A DNA stretch of 17,803 bases from Citromicrobium sp. (GTDB taxonomy: Bacteria; Pseudomonadota; Alphaproteobacteria; Sphingomonadales; Sphingomonadaceae): NCBI GenBank assembly GCA_002712945.1, contig PAVA01000073.1:1-17803 (forward strand), given 5' to 3'. Position numbers and translations under genes: made by a program. Below the pieces are notes generated by a model. The model was not told the DNA's origin. It was given only the letters and a program-made list of their open reading frames with translations, and ran no database searches. This document shows, one piece after another, positions 1-7,231 of this stretch; within the stretch, counting starts at the first letter, position 1, and every line of letters begins with the position of its first letter.

Positions 1-558
1 CCCGCCGAAGTCGGTATCGCCGCTTACGAGCGCATTAGATCCGAATGCGATGGACGTTACGAGGCCATGGCGGATGAGGGCTTTGTGCTGGATCTGCTGA
101 GCAGGCCGCTCGAGGTCAGGGGGCGGAAGGTGCGTTACAGGTTCGCGCGGCAGAAGGCGCACTTCCTGGCATCTTCGTTTCAGGCTCTGCCGGAGATCGA
201 CCAGGGTCTTCCCGATCGTGCTCTGCGCGACGGGATTATGACCCTCAAGGGAATTGGCCCGAAGACGGCGTCGTGGGTCGTGCGCAACTGGCGGGACAGC
301 GACCTGGTCGCCATCCTCGATATCCATATCGTTCGCGCCTGCGAACATATGGGCCTCTTCGAGCCCGGCTGGAGGGTGGAGCGCCACTATCTAGCCATGG
401 AGGAAGCATTCCTCGCCTTTGCAGAGGTGATCGGAGCGCGCCCCTCGCTGCTCGATTCGGTCATGTGGAACGTCATGCGTGAACTGGCCTGGCAGCCAGT
501 CATCGATCGCAGGCTGGAACCGACAGCCGATCTTCCTCTCTTTGCTTCGGTCAACTGA
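1..558 (+). CDS. 8-oxoguanine-type DNA glycosylase/AP lyase (HhH-GPD), 5' end missing
   Basis: The reading frame is open from base 1, so the gene begins left of the window and only its last 185 codons are visible. A helix-hairpin-helix (LKGIGPKTAS) is followed by a Gly-Pro-Asp-type segment (AILDIHIVR). This is the layout of OGG/EndoIII-family glycosylases. The Lys at 262-264 aligns with the Schiff-base lysine of OGG enzymes, and the Asp at 319-321 with the catalytic aspartate, so a bifunctional glycosylase/lyase acting on damaged or modified purines is expected. It is most like the bacterial/archaeal OGG group found in accessory loci rather than MutY, because no iron-sulphur Cys cluster is seen. 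The next gene starts 80 bp downstream on the same strand. By inference, OGG-like genes also accompany QueC-like genes in type IV CBASS, so it may belong to the downstream system rather than to housekeeping repair. The ATG at 67 is internal to the domain and is unlikely to be the true start. Confidence 0.8.
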   Translation, partial: PAEVGIAAYERIRSECDGRYEAMADEGFVLDLLSRPLEVRGRKVRYRFARQKAHFLASSFQALPEIDQGLPDRALRDGIMTLKGIGPKTASWVVRNWRDSDLVAILDIHIVRACEHMGLFEPGWRVERHYLAMEEAFLAFAEVIGARPSLLDSVMWNVMRELAWQPVIDRRLEPTADLPLFASVN

Positions 559-638
559 GTATTCCGCTGAAATGAACATGTTCGCGGTTGACGCGCGTGC
601 ACACCGGACATCATTCTTCCTTTCAAGGGAGAAGTATA
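559..638 (+). promoter_or_regulatory. Intergenic leader with possible promoter, palindrome and strong SD
   Basis: This 80-bp gap is the only sizeable break in the left operon. It holds a TTGACG hexamer at 588-593, a possible -35 box. The matching -10 position (611-616, TCATTC) is weak, so a promoter is only possible. A perfect 10-bp palindrome GAACATGTTC lies at 574-583. A purine-rich Shine-Dalgarno (AGGGAGA, about 626-632) sits about 6 bp before the ATG at 639 and decides that start. Confidence 0.3.
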
Positions 639-1019
639 ATGTCTGGAAGAGGGCCGGATTCGGGAACGGATCACAATCGCAATTCGATCGGCAGCGGTGG
701 CTCACCTGGTAGCGGATCCGGAGCGGGTGGGGGCTCCGATGCTGACGACTGCATCTTCGTCCAGACCGCGCCTCTCTCCAGTCCGGTCCCAGCCGTCGTT
801 TCGGGCTTGAAGGTCGGCGATGTGCTTGAGGTGGATCTTCAGAATACTCCCTCCGGTAATCGCTTGGTGGTCAGCACCGCGGGCGGACAAGCTGCAGGTT
901 CGCTCACACACCCCGGTCACTTGAAGATCATCCAGTGCATTGGCACCGGACACATCTACAAGGCGACGGTCGTCCAGAAGACGGGCGCCCTCATTGCCCT
1001 GAGGATTGAACCGAAATGA
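639..1019 (+). CDS. Small protein with Gly/Ser/Asp-rich tail and compact beta domain (HIRAN/SH3-like?)
   Basis: This encodes a protein of 126 residues. The first 35 or so are low-complexity Gly/Ser/Asp/Asn with no predicted structure. They are followed by a compact domain of about 85 residues rich in beta-type hydrophobic patterning (LKVGDVLEV, NRLVVST, AAGSL, GHIYKATVV). The pattern in which a small domain ends with a 'G-x-x-Y-x-A-x-V' strand resembles HIRAN or SH3-like barrels, but the similarity is weak and I do not assign a function. The ATG at 639 is preferred over the TTG at 588 because it has a good Shine-Dalgarno and removes a non-coding-looking extension. I recall similar Gly-tailed small proteins in accessory regions of many bacteria, but no characterised one. 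Its stop overlaps the next start (ATGA), so it is translationally coupled to the kinase/deoxyribosyltransferase fusion. It could be a partner, a carrier or a modification substrate. Confidence 0.7.
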   Translation: MSGRGPDSGTDHNRNSIGSGGSPGSGSGAGGGSDADDCIFVQTAPLSSPVPAVVSGLKVGDVLEVDLQNTPSGNRLVVSTAGGQAAGSLTHPGHLKIIQCIGTGHIYKATVVQKTGALIALRIEPK

Positions 1020-2206
1020 CCGCTGTCGTCGGCGGTGTTTACGCCGAGGAATGCCTCGAACCGTTCTGGAACGATGTATACGGGTCGGGCGGCCGCGCGG
1101 CAGCCGCGCTTTCGGGCTGGTGCGATGATCTGAAGCTCGTCACCTATCGGTCATCGGCGTTGGCAGATGGGCTGGAAAACCTGTCGGCCATCTATGGTTT
1201 CCCGATCGAAGGCCCCGAGGTCCGGGATGCGGTAAGTTTTCGCTATATCCATTCTCTCGATGAGCCCAGGATCGCACCGCGGCCCGATTCCATTAGCGTC
1301 CACCCACCGATCGAAGTCAGCGGCGACGTCGTTCTACGGTTCGGAATGCTCGAAGGGGATGCGAGGGTGGAAGCCCGCCGGGCAGTATACGACCCGCAAT
1401 CGGCCTTCGATCCCCGGCCGTTCCACGAGAATGGATCCACGGCAGACGAGCTCGCCTTCATCCTCAACGCTTTCGAGGCAAGGCGGCTGACGAACGAGAC
1501 CGAGCCCGAACGCATGGTCGAAGCATTGATCAAGAAGCAGGATGCCAGCATCGTGGTTCTCAAGCTTGGCGGTCATGGAGCGATAGTCGCGACGCGAACT
1601 TCGCGAACCCGGGTTCCTGCCTACCGCAGCGACACGGTATGGAAGCTGGGCACCGGGGATGTCTTCTCGGCTGCTTTCACAAAGTTCTGGGCATGCGATG
1701 GCCTGGAACCCGCGGAAGCTGCCGATCTCGCTTCGAGGTCGGTATCCGTATATGCATCGACCCGCTCATTGCCGATCCCCGCGAAGAAGGAACTCGCGGC
1801 GCTGGACCTCTCGCCCGTCACGCCGTCGAGCGGACGGGTTTACATCGCAGCACCGTTCTTCACTTTGGCTGACCTCTGGCTCGTCGAGGAGATCAGGCAG
1901 CGTCTGCTCGACATGGGCGTTAGCGTATTCTCGCCGTTGCACGATGTTGGCTTGGGAACGGCGCAGGAGGTCGCGCTGCGAGACCTCGAGGGACTGGACC
2001 AAGCCGATGTCGTGTTGGCAGTCCTCAGCGGTTCAGATCCAGGGACGATATTCGAGGTCGGATATGCGGTGGCGAAAGGCAAGCCCGTCATCTGCCTAGC
2101 CCAGAACATGCGCGACGAGGATGCCAAGATGCCAGAGGGCAGCGGGGGCCTGATCGTATCGGATCTCGTGACCGCCATCTACCATTCGATCTGGGCGCTG
2201 GCGTGA
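1016..2206 (+). CDS. PfkB-type kinase-like / nucleoside 2-deoxyribosyltransferase-like fusion
   Basis: This is a two-domain protein of 396 residues. Residues 1 to about 260 resemble a PfkB/ribokinase-type carbohydrate or nucleoside kinase: an early Gly-rich strand (VGGVYAEE), a YGSGGRAAAAL segment, a LKLGGHGA strand, and the C-terminal signature GTGDVFSAAF at about 212-221, with D215 as the expected catalytic base. Residues about 273-396 resemble a nucleoside 2-deoxyribosyltransferase: YIAAPFF at about 276, a conserved Asp-rich strand (LDQADVVLAVL), and GTIFEVGYAVAKGKPV, where E347 sits at the position of the family's nucleophilic glutamate. A combined role in cleaving an N-glycosidic bond and phosphorylating or recognising the sugar or nucleoside is plausible. 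The actual substrate cannot be read from sequence. The kinase half is divergent and may only bind its ligand. The start overlaps the upstream stop (ATGA), and its own stop overlaps the GTG of the QueC-like gene. Confidence 0.8.
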   Translation: MTAVVGGVYAEECLEPFWNDVYGSGGRAAAALSGWCDDLKLVTYRSSALADGLENLSAIYGFPIEGPEVRDAVSFRYIHSLDEPRIAPRPDSISVHPPIEVSGDVVLRFGMLEGDARVEARRAVYDPQSAFDPRPFHENGSTADELAFILNAFEARRLTNETEPERMVEALIKKQDASIVVLKLGGHGAIVATRTSRTRVPAYRSDTVWKLGTGDVFSAAFTKFWACDGLEPAEAADLASRSVSVYASTRSLPIPAKKELAALDLSPVTPSSGRVYIAAPFFTLADLWLVEEIRQRLLDMGVSVFSPLHDVGLGTAQEVALRDLEGLDQADVVLAVLSGSDPGTIFEVGYAVAKGKPVICLAQNMRDEDAKMPEGSGGLIVSDLVTAIYHSIWALA

Positions 2207-2793
2207 AGGGACTGCTTCTCTCGGGCGGCATGGATTCGATTGCGCTTGCTTGGTGGCTGAGGCCCGAGCAAGCCATCACCGTCGATTACGGACAGCTTGC
2301 AGCGATCGCCGAAACGCGAACCTCGCGTCAGGTATGCGAGGAACTCGGCATCGGGCATACGGTCATCGACGCGAGATGTCCCGAGCTTGGCTCGGGCGAC
2401 ATGGCGGGCGACGCGCCGCACCAACTGGCGCCGGTTCCCGAATGGTGGCCATTCCGAAATCAGCTGCTGGCGACATTGGCCGGCATGAAAGCCGTTCAAT
2501 TGGGCGTAACGGAGCTGATATTCGGGGCAGTTCGAGGCGACGGTTCGCATGCCGATGGCCTTCCCCGGTTCTTCGAAGACCTAAACCGGTTGATGTCCGG
2601 GCAAGAAGGAGGACTGAACGTGACAGCGCCCGCGATCGGAATGTCCACCGAAGAGCTGATCTTGAAGTCGAAGGTTCCGCGATCCGTCCTGGCATGGGCG
2701 CATTCCTGTCACACGGGCGAACTGGCCTGCGGCGACTGCAGAGGTTGCTACAAGAACGCGGAAGTGATCGCGAACGTGTATGGGGATCTTTAA
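2203..2793 (+). CDS. QueC-like PP-loop ATPase (7-cyano-7-deazaguanine synthase family)
   Basis: This is a protein of 196 residues with the PP-loop SGGMDS at 7-12 and a C-terminal zinc site C169-x6-C176-x2-C179-x2-C182. Both are hallmarks of QueC, which uses ATP and ammonia to turn carboxy-deazaguanine into preQ0. It is shorter than housekeeping QueC (usually about 220-230 residues) and starts with GTG directly overlapping the previous stop (GTGA). No queD, queE or queF is nearby, so it is unlikely to be the cell's general queuosine enzyme. QueC-like enzymes also occur in the Qat and type IV CBASS defence systems. From memory and unverified here, those have been reported to attach a deazaguanine to a protein N-terminus. 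A similar conjugation or a nucleobase amidation is my inference for this copy. It overlaps the nitroreductase-like gene by 14 bp. Confidence 0.88.
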   Translation: MKGLLLSGGMDSIALAWWLRPEQAITVDYGQLAAIAETRTSRQVCEELGIGHTVIDARCPELGSGDMAGDAPHQLAPVPEWWPFRNQLLATLAGMKAVQLGVTELIFGAVRGDGSHADGLPRFFEDLNRLMSGQEGGLNVTAPAIGMSTEELILKSKVPRSVLAWAHSCHTGELACGDCRGCYKNAEVIANVYGDL

Positions 2794-3475
2794 CGAGCCT
2801 CGACCGATCGAGGGCGTAGCAGCTCCGACGAGATCTTGGCCGGCGTTTGAGCACGCTATCCCCCTGACCCGGCGGATCCTGACCGGTTCTGACGGTTTCT
2901 TCGAGGTGTTGGCTCGGCGCCGCTCCGCGCTGGGAGGTTCTGTCAGCGAGCGCGAACTGTCCTCTGTTCTGTGGCATGCCATGCTTCTTCGAGAACGGAA
3001 CCATAATTCGAGGTTCGGCGAGTGGGAGAGCCGCGCGGCCCCGTCCGCAGGGGGGCTCCATTCGCTCTGCATCGCCTGTCTGCCCGTCGACGGCTCGCCG
3101 TGGTGCGGACTATACGATCCCGAAGCACACGAACTTCGGAGCTCCTCCTCTTTCGAAGGCGCCATCTTGCTCAATCGCAACGAGATAGACGAGATTTTGA
3201 GTTCGAGGCACGGGATCACCCTTCAATTCATCGGTGATCGTCGACGCTACGAAGCGTGTTACCAACATTGGGAATCGCTGTTCTGGCGGGACGCAGGGGC
3301 ACTTCTCGGAATCATCACGATGATCGCAACCGCGCTGGGTCTCGAAGCGTCGCCGGTTGGGCGAAACGGAAGAGACATCGTCGCCGCGGCTGGTTTCCCC
3401 ACCGAATACCTGGCGGGCGGTGCAATCCACATCGGCTCTGCCGGGACAACCGACAAGATTGGCGAAGGGCATTAG
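2780..3475 (+). CDS. SagB-type nitroreductase-like protein
   Basis: This is a protein of 231 residues. The RRRS motif (46-49) followed by ESRAAPSAGGLHSL (motif PSAGGLH at 88-94) matches the FMN-phosphate-binding arginine/serine region and the PSAGG segment of SagB/ThcOx-type flavin oxidoreductases in the nitroreductase superfamily. The C-terminal part (RDAGALLGIITMIATALGLEASPVG) fits the long helix and following loop of that fold. SagB relatives oxidise azolines in peptide natural products, but no YcaO cyclase or precursor peptide is seen here, so an azole-peptide cluster is unlikely. An FMN-dependent redox step on a nucleobase or protein adduct is the more consistent inference. The ATG at 2780 overlaps the QueC-like gene by 14 bp. 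The protein begins Met-Gly, so Met removal would expose an N-terminal glycine. It is the last gene of the operon. Confidence 0.75.
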   Translation: MGIFNEPRPIEGVAAPTRSWPAFEHAIPLTRRILTGSDGFFEVLARRRSALGGSVSERELSSVLWHAMLLRERNHNSRFGEWESRAAPSAGGLHSLCIACLPVDGSPWCGLYDPEAHELRSSSSFEGAILLNRNEIDEILSSRHGITLQFIGDRRRYEACYQHWESLFWRDAGALLGIITMIATALGLEASPVGRNGRDIVAAAGFPTEYLAGGAIHIGSAGTTDKIGEGH

Positions 3476-3497
3476 GAAGCGGGCTATCCGCCTAATG
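3470..3497. terminator. Possible bidirectional hairpin between convergent genes
   Basis: The arms cattagg (3470-3476) and cctaatg (3491-3497) are perfectly complementary. An inner cgg/ccg pair encloses the loop gctat, with a 3-nt bulge (aag) on one side. It overlaps the last codons of the nitroreductase-like gene and ends 11 bp before the stop of the convergent 1240-residue gene, a natural place for a shared terminator. There is no T-tract on either side, so intrinsic termination is uncertain. Confidence 0.3.
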
Positions 3498-3508
3498 GCG
3501 AGCCGGTT

Positions 3509-6500
3509 TCACCGTCTGTGTTGAGAAGCGACAAAGGGCGAAAGATCCGCGACCGATGTGATAATGTCGAAGGCCTGCCCCAATGCGGCATTGAATTGCA
3601 TCGGGACCAATGACGATGTGACGAGCGCGGATACCAGAGAGATATCCCCGGCCTCCAGGCCGGTAACTTTCGCTAGGTCTTCTAGATGATCCCTCGACAC
3701 CGCAATGCGGTCCGTGTGCTTGACCGTCGGCCCTCTTTTTGCATTCTCCGCCGACCTCGGTGAATATTCCGAGAGGCGTTCGGCGATTTCGCCGACCGTC
3801 CGGTCGGCGCGGAGGCGTTTGCATTCTATGGCGAAGACGCGGCCGTCAGCGGGTCGCCAAGCCAGCACATCGACGTCGCCGTTTCGCTTCGTGCCTCCCA
3901 GTCGCGTCATATCGACCTCGGCGATTGCCACCAGTCCCAGTGCTTCAAGGTCGTCTCTGACCTGCTGATTGAACGCGTGCCCCCTCTCATCAATGACAGC
4001 GCCTATCCAGCTCCGCATCTCATCACTGCGATAGAAGTCGACGGGCAGTCCGCCCGAATGCGCACGCAGAGCGTAGGTCAGGGCATGATCCAGGAGGATT
4101 GGAGACAGCACAAGTTCGGGATCGTCTCTACCGTCGAGATTTATGATCGGCCGCGCCAGAAGGCTGAGGCGCCGCGCATGGCGCCACGGCCACCAGTCCC
4201 TCGCGGTTGCGCCCTCGGGCTTCTTCTCGTTCCACTTGGACCGAGGTCGCAGCGACCATGTGTCGAGAAGGGCACCAATTCCGTCTTCATCGATTTCGAG
4301 CCTATCCTTGGCTAGCTGGATCAGTTCGGAACGACGCATCCGCACGATATCTCCGCCTCGTTCGAGTGCGATCAGACCGACATACGACACCATGTCGGCC
4401 ATGCCCAAGGGATCGACGCCGTATTCGGCCAGGAACGCTGCATCGAATGCCGCGTCCCTCTTTTCCTCATACTCTTCCCGCTCCAATGGTTCTGAACGTC
4501 GATAGATATCAGCGTAGTCGCCGGCAGCGGCCTCGAATTGCTCTTGGGAGGACGCTCGCAGGTAAGGGGTATGAACTTGTTCGGCGAAATCGTTTTCGAA
4601 GCGGAGGGTGCCATTCGGCATCACCGCGAGTTCGGAAGCGAAGCCATGGTGGATCTCGTCACTTCGAGAGGCGATCGCATTCATCAAGGAGATTTCCGCC
4701 ATCATCTGATCAAAGTCGTAGACCGAGCACTCGCGCCCATGCTCCGTAGGCGAGGTGCACAACGCCATTTCAGCCAAGACCCGTGAGCACAGTCCGGCTT
4801 CGGCTCGCTCGCTTTCAAGGTTGATGGCGACCCGGACACCCTCTTCGGGGGGATGGAGGGAGAGAACCGCTGCAGCCGTCGTTCGCCATCGGTTCCTGTC
4901 CTTGTCCACCGCATGATGATTGCGAAGCGCCATCTCGATGACGTTGGCCCTGTCCAGGTCTTTAAGCCTCGTTCGGATACTGGCCCATAGATCGTCCACC
5001 AAACCAGCGAGGAACTTGGTTGCTTCGAGGCCGCGAACTACATTCGTTTCGTCGTCGGCCCCGACGCTGGCCAATCCGACTTCGGCCCACGCCCGGACCT
5101 CCGGTTGCACCTTCCGAAGCGGATGATGGACGGCACTCGCGATCACCATCTGCGTGGTCGTCGCAGCGTTGAACACGTGAAGATGGCGCGCTGCGTCATC
5201 CTTGACTATCTTGCGTTCCATCGCATCAGCGCACGCAGCCGTGTCTTGGTTTGCCAGGCCGGCGGCACCCGAGGCGATCGCCCGCACCATCCATCGGTCG
5301 CCCTGATTACCCGGTTGGCCGAAAGAACGAAGATAGGGTTCCGCGCAGGAGATCCGGATCGTCCCGCCGCCGAGGGAGACATTGGGCGGCTCGATTTTTC
5401 CTTCCTCTGCCAGCAGTTCCTGCTCATCAATCCGTCCGAATGTCAGGACTACCTCGATATGTCTCGGCAATTCTTCACCCAGATGGATTTCGAGTTCTGG
5501 CGCAAGCGGGATGAGCCAGTTCTGTGCCATGTCCCATACTCGAAAGGGGAGCGATCCGGCAGTGATCGGGTCAATGACCTCTACCGTCAGCCACCACATT
5601 GTCCTGCTGCCCTCTATTGCGACTGCAGGGTGACCATGACGCAGATCGTCAACGCTCACGAACGCGCTTTCGGAGCTGGCCGCCTCGAACAGGGGCAACG
5701 CGGAAGGGCGCTGCACCTCCGCCCGATAGCCTCTCGAAGGACGTGCAACGCTATGCTTGTCGAGCGCCTGCCTAATCCGGATGCGCAGCTTGCTGAGATG
5801 ATCGGTTCCCATCTGGATCATGGATGGCGCCGAGTGATCGACCTGCTCGGGCAGAAGCGTGAAATCCTGCTCTTCGACCATGCCGTAGAGGTTCATGAAC
5901 CCATTCGGATTGAACAGCTGGATGCCTCGCCGTGCGAGTTGATCCTCCTGCTCGAGAACCCTGAAAATGCGCAATGCATCGATCTCCCCGGCGGATGCCA
6001 GAAGCGAAAGGTCGTCGTAACCAAGCCCGACGATCTGCCAGCAGTCTGGAGGTCTTCCGTGATCGGCGACCACACCGCGGCCCTGTCCACCGAAGACCAG
6101 CAGCGTCATGCCGCGCAAGTAGTCATCGCGCGCGCTGCACTCTGCCGCTGCTTGCGTCATCAGCCTTCGGACAGGCCCTGAAACGTCCTGGACCGAACGG
6201 AAGCCTTCCGCGATTACGTCATCTGGGCGGTCCGGCACGAATATGACCTGACAATAGGCTCCCGCATCGAACCTGCATAACTGGACTACGCAGTGACTTT
6301 CGACATCCGACCAGGGTGGAGCGGCGGGGCTCAGGTCGAGTCCGCGCACGGCGTCCCCTACCGCCCCCAAGAATTGATGTTCGGTTAGATGTCCTTCGTA
6401 AGCATCCCCCGCTTGGTTATCCCTCGCGAGTTCCAGTGCGCGGCGGCGGACCGCCGCGCCAATTGCCGTGGGAAGCAGCACCAGGATGCCATCTTCCGTC

Positions 6501-7231
6501 CGCGAGACGGGCCGCCGCTCAAGGCTCGTCCAGTTGATGGTTTCGTTGCGCAACAGCTGCGGATCGACGCGCGAGAAGTCGAAAGGGAGAAGGTCGAACG
6601 GTTCCACACCAATCGCGCGCAGTTCCGCCTCGGTGAAAGTGACAGCTGCGCATGCACGTAGTGCCTTCGCGGTATCGAACCGAAACCGGTCACGCGGCTT
6701 GCCCTCACCAGCTTGGTAGCGTCGCAGTCCTGCTCGCTCCGCTACCGCCTCGCCAATTGCCAACAACGCGTTTGCCTGACGCATTCCGTGCTGGGCCCAT
6801 TCGTGACCATCTGCGATTGCACTGTTGAGCGCAGAGAGACAGCTCTGGGTATAGGCGGCGTTCGCTTCCCAGGTTCCTTCTAGGATGCGGAAGTCGCCGG
6901 CCCCTGTGGTGATGTTGGAGACGAAGACGTCTTCGGAGGGATCCTCCAGACGCCATACGGACCCGCGCGCGAGGTCATCATTGAGGAAATCGCGGATCCG
7001 CGCAGCCGAGGGTTCTTCGTGTCCATCGCAATGCGCAGCCGCCAAGTGGGCGAGCACCTCCAGTCGAAGTATACCGCCTTGAAGACCGGCATCGAACATG
7101 AGCCCTGCGACCATGCCGCAGGTTGCGTTTCGATCGAGCTTGCGCAGCCGTCGGCACAGCCGCTCATGCGTCGCCGTCAGAGATTCGATGTCGAGGACCG
7201 CTCCCGCCGTCGCCATTGCTTCCAGTTCCAT
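3509..7231 (-). CDS. 1240-residue protein with C-terminal PD-(D/E)XK-type nuclease signature
   Basis: This is a very large single open frame on the - strand, convergent to the QueC-like operon. I do not recognise the first 1000 or so residues. They are mixed alpha/beta, contain no Walker A, helicase or transmembrane motif that I can see, and have few low-complexity stretches. Near the C-terminus the segment GDVDVLAW (D1119, D1121), then about 14 residues, then AIECKRL (E1136, K1138) is the classical D-x(n)-E-x-K active site of PD-(D/E)XK nucleases, seen in restriction enzymes and many anti-phage effectors. The likely role is a nuclease with a large sensor or scaffold region. The first ATG (7229-7231) has a poor Shine-Dalgarno. 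Met6 (ATG at 7214-7216) is an equally credible start. The whole frame is intact, which argues for a selected, functional gene. Whether it works with the convergent operon is inference from position only. Confidence 0.75.
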   Translation of the reverse strand: MELEAMATAGAVLDIESLTATHERLCRRLRKLDRNATCGMVAGLMFDAGLQGGILRLEVLAHLAAAHCDGHEEPSAARIRDFLNDDLARGSVWRLEDPSEDVFVSNITTGAGDFRILEGTWEANAAYTQSCLSALNSAIADGHEWAQHGMRQANALLAIGEAVAERAGLRRYQAGEGKPRDRFRFDTAKALRACAAVTFTEAELRAIGVEPFDLLPFDFSRVDPQLLRNETINWTSLERRPVSRTEDGILVLLPTAIGAAVRRRALELARDNQAGDAYEGHLTEHQFLGAVGDAVRGLDLSPAAPPWSDVESHCVVQLCRFDAGAYCQVIFVPDRPDDVIAEGFRSVQDVSGPVRRLMTQAAAECSARDDYLRGMTLLVFGGQGRGVVADHGRPPDCWQIVGLGYDDLSLLASAGEIDALRIFRVLEQEDQLARRGIQLFNPNGFMNLYGMVEEQDFTLLPEQVDHSAPSMIQMGTDHLSKLRIRIRQALDKHSVARPSRGYRAEVQRPSALPLFEAASSESAFVSVDDLRHGHPAVAIEGSRTMWWLTVEVIDPITAGSLPFRVWDMAQNWLIPLAPELEIHLGEELPRHIEVVLTFGRIDEQELLAEEGKIEPPNVSLGGGTIRISCAEPYLRSFGQPGNQGDRWMVRAIASGAAGLANQDTAACADAMERKIVKDDAARHLHVFNAATTTQMVIASAVHHPLRKVQPEVRAWAEVGLASVGADDETNVVRGLEATKFLAGLVDDLWASIRTRLKDLDRANVIEMALRNHHAVDKDRNRWRTTAAAVLSLHPPEEGVRVAINLESERAEAGLCSRVLAEMALCTSPTEHGRECSVYDFDQMMAEISLMNAIASRSDEIHHGFASELAVMPNGTLRFENDFAEQVHTPYLRASSQEQFEAAAGDYADIYRRSEPLEREEYEEKRDAAFDAAFLAEYGVDPLGMADMVSYVGLIALERGGDIVRMRRSELIQLAKDRLEIDEDGIGALLDTWSLRPRSKWNEKKPEGATARDWWPWRHARRLSLLARPIINLDGRDDPELVLSPILLDHALTYALRAHSGGLPVDFYRSDEMRSWIGAVIDERGHAFNQQVRDDLEALGLVAIAEVDMTRLGGTKRNGDVDVLAWRPADGRVFAIECKRLRADRTVGEIAERLSEYSPRSAENAKRGPTVKHTDRIAVSRDHLEDLAKVTGLEAGDISLVSALVTSSLVPMQFNAALGQAFDIITSVADLSPFVASQHRR

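Noticed and set aside
574..583. SOS (LexA) box
   Set aside because: GAAC and GTTC are separated by only two bases. The Gram-positive type needs four, and alphaproteobacterial boxes are direct repeats of GTTC with a 7-bp spacer.
2363..3219. Long - strand frames opposite the QueC-like and nitroreductase-like genes
   Set aside because: The sense-strand products carry intact family motifs. The antisense products are Arg/Ser-rich with no motif.
2780..3475. Thiazole/oxazole peptide (TOMM) biosynthesis cluster
   Set aside because: A SagB-like protein alone suggested it, but no YcaO cyclase, E1-like protein or precursor peptide is in the window.
5105..6181. 358-codon open frame on the + strand inside the large - strand gene
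   Set aside because: It lies wholly opposite the 1240-residue gene, reads as low-quality Arg/His-rich sequence with no family resemblance, and has no credible ribosome site. It is a shadow of a GC-rich gene.
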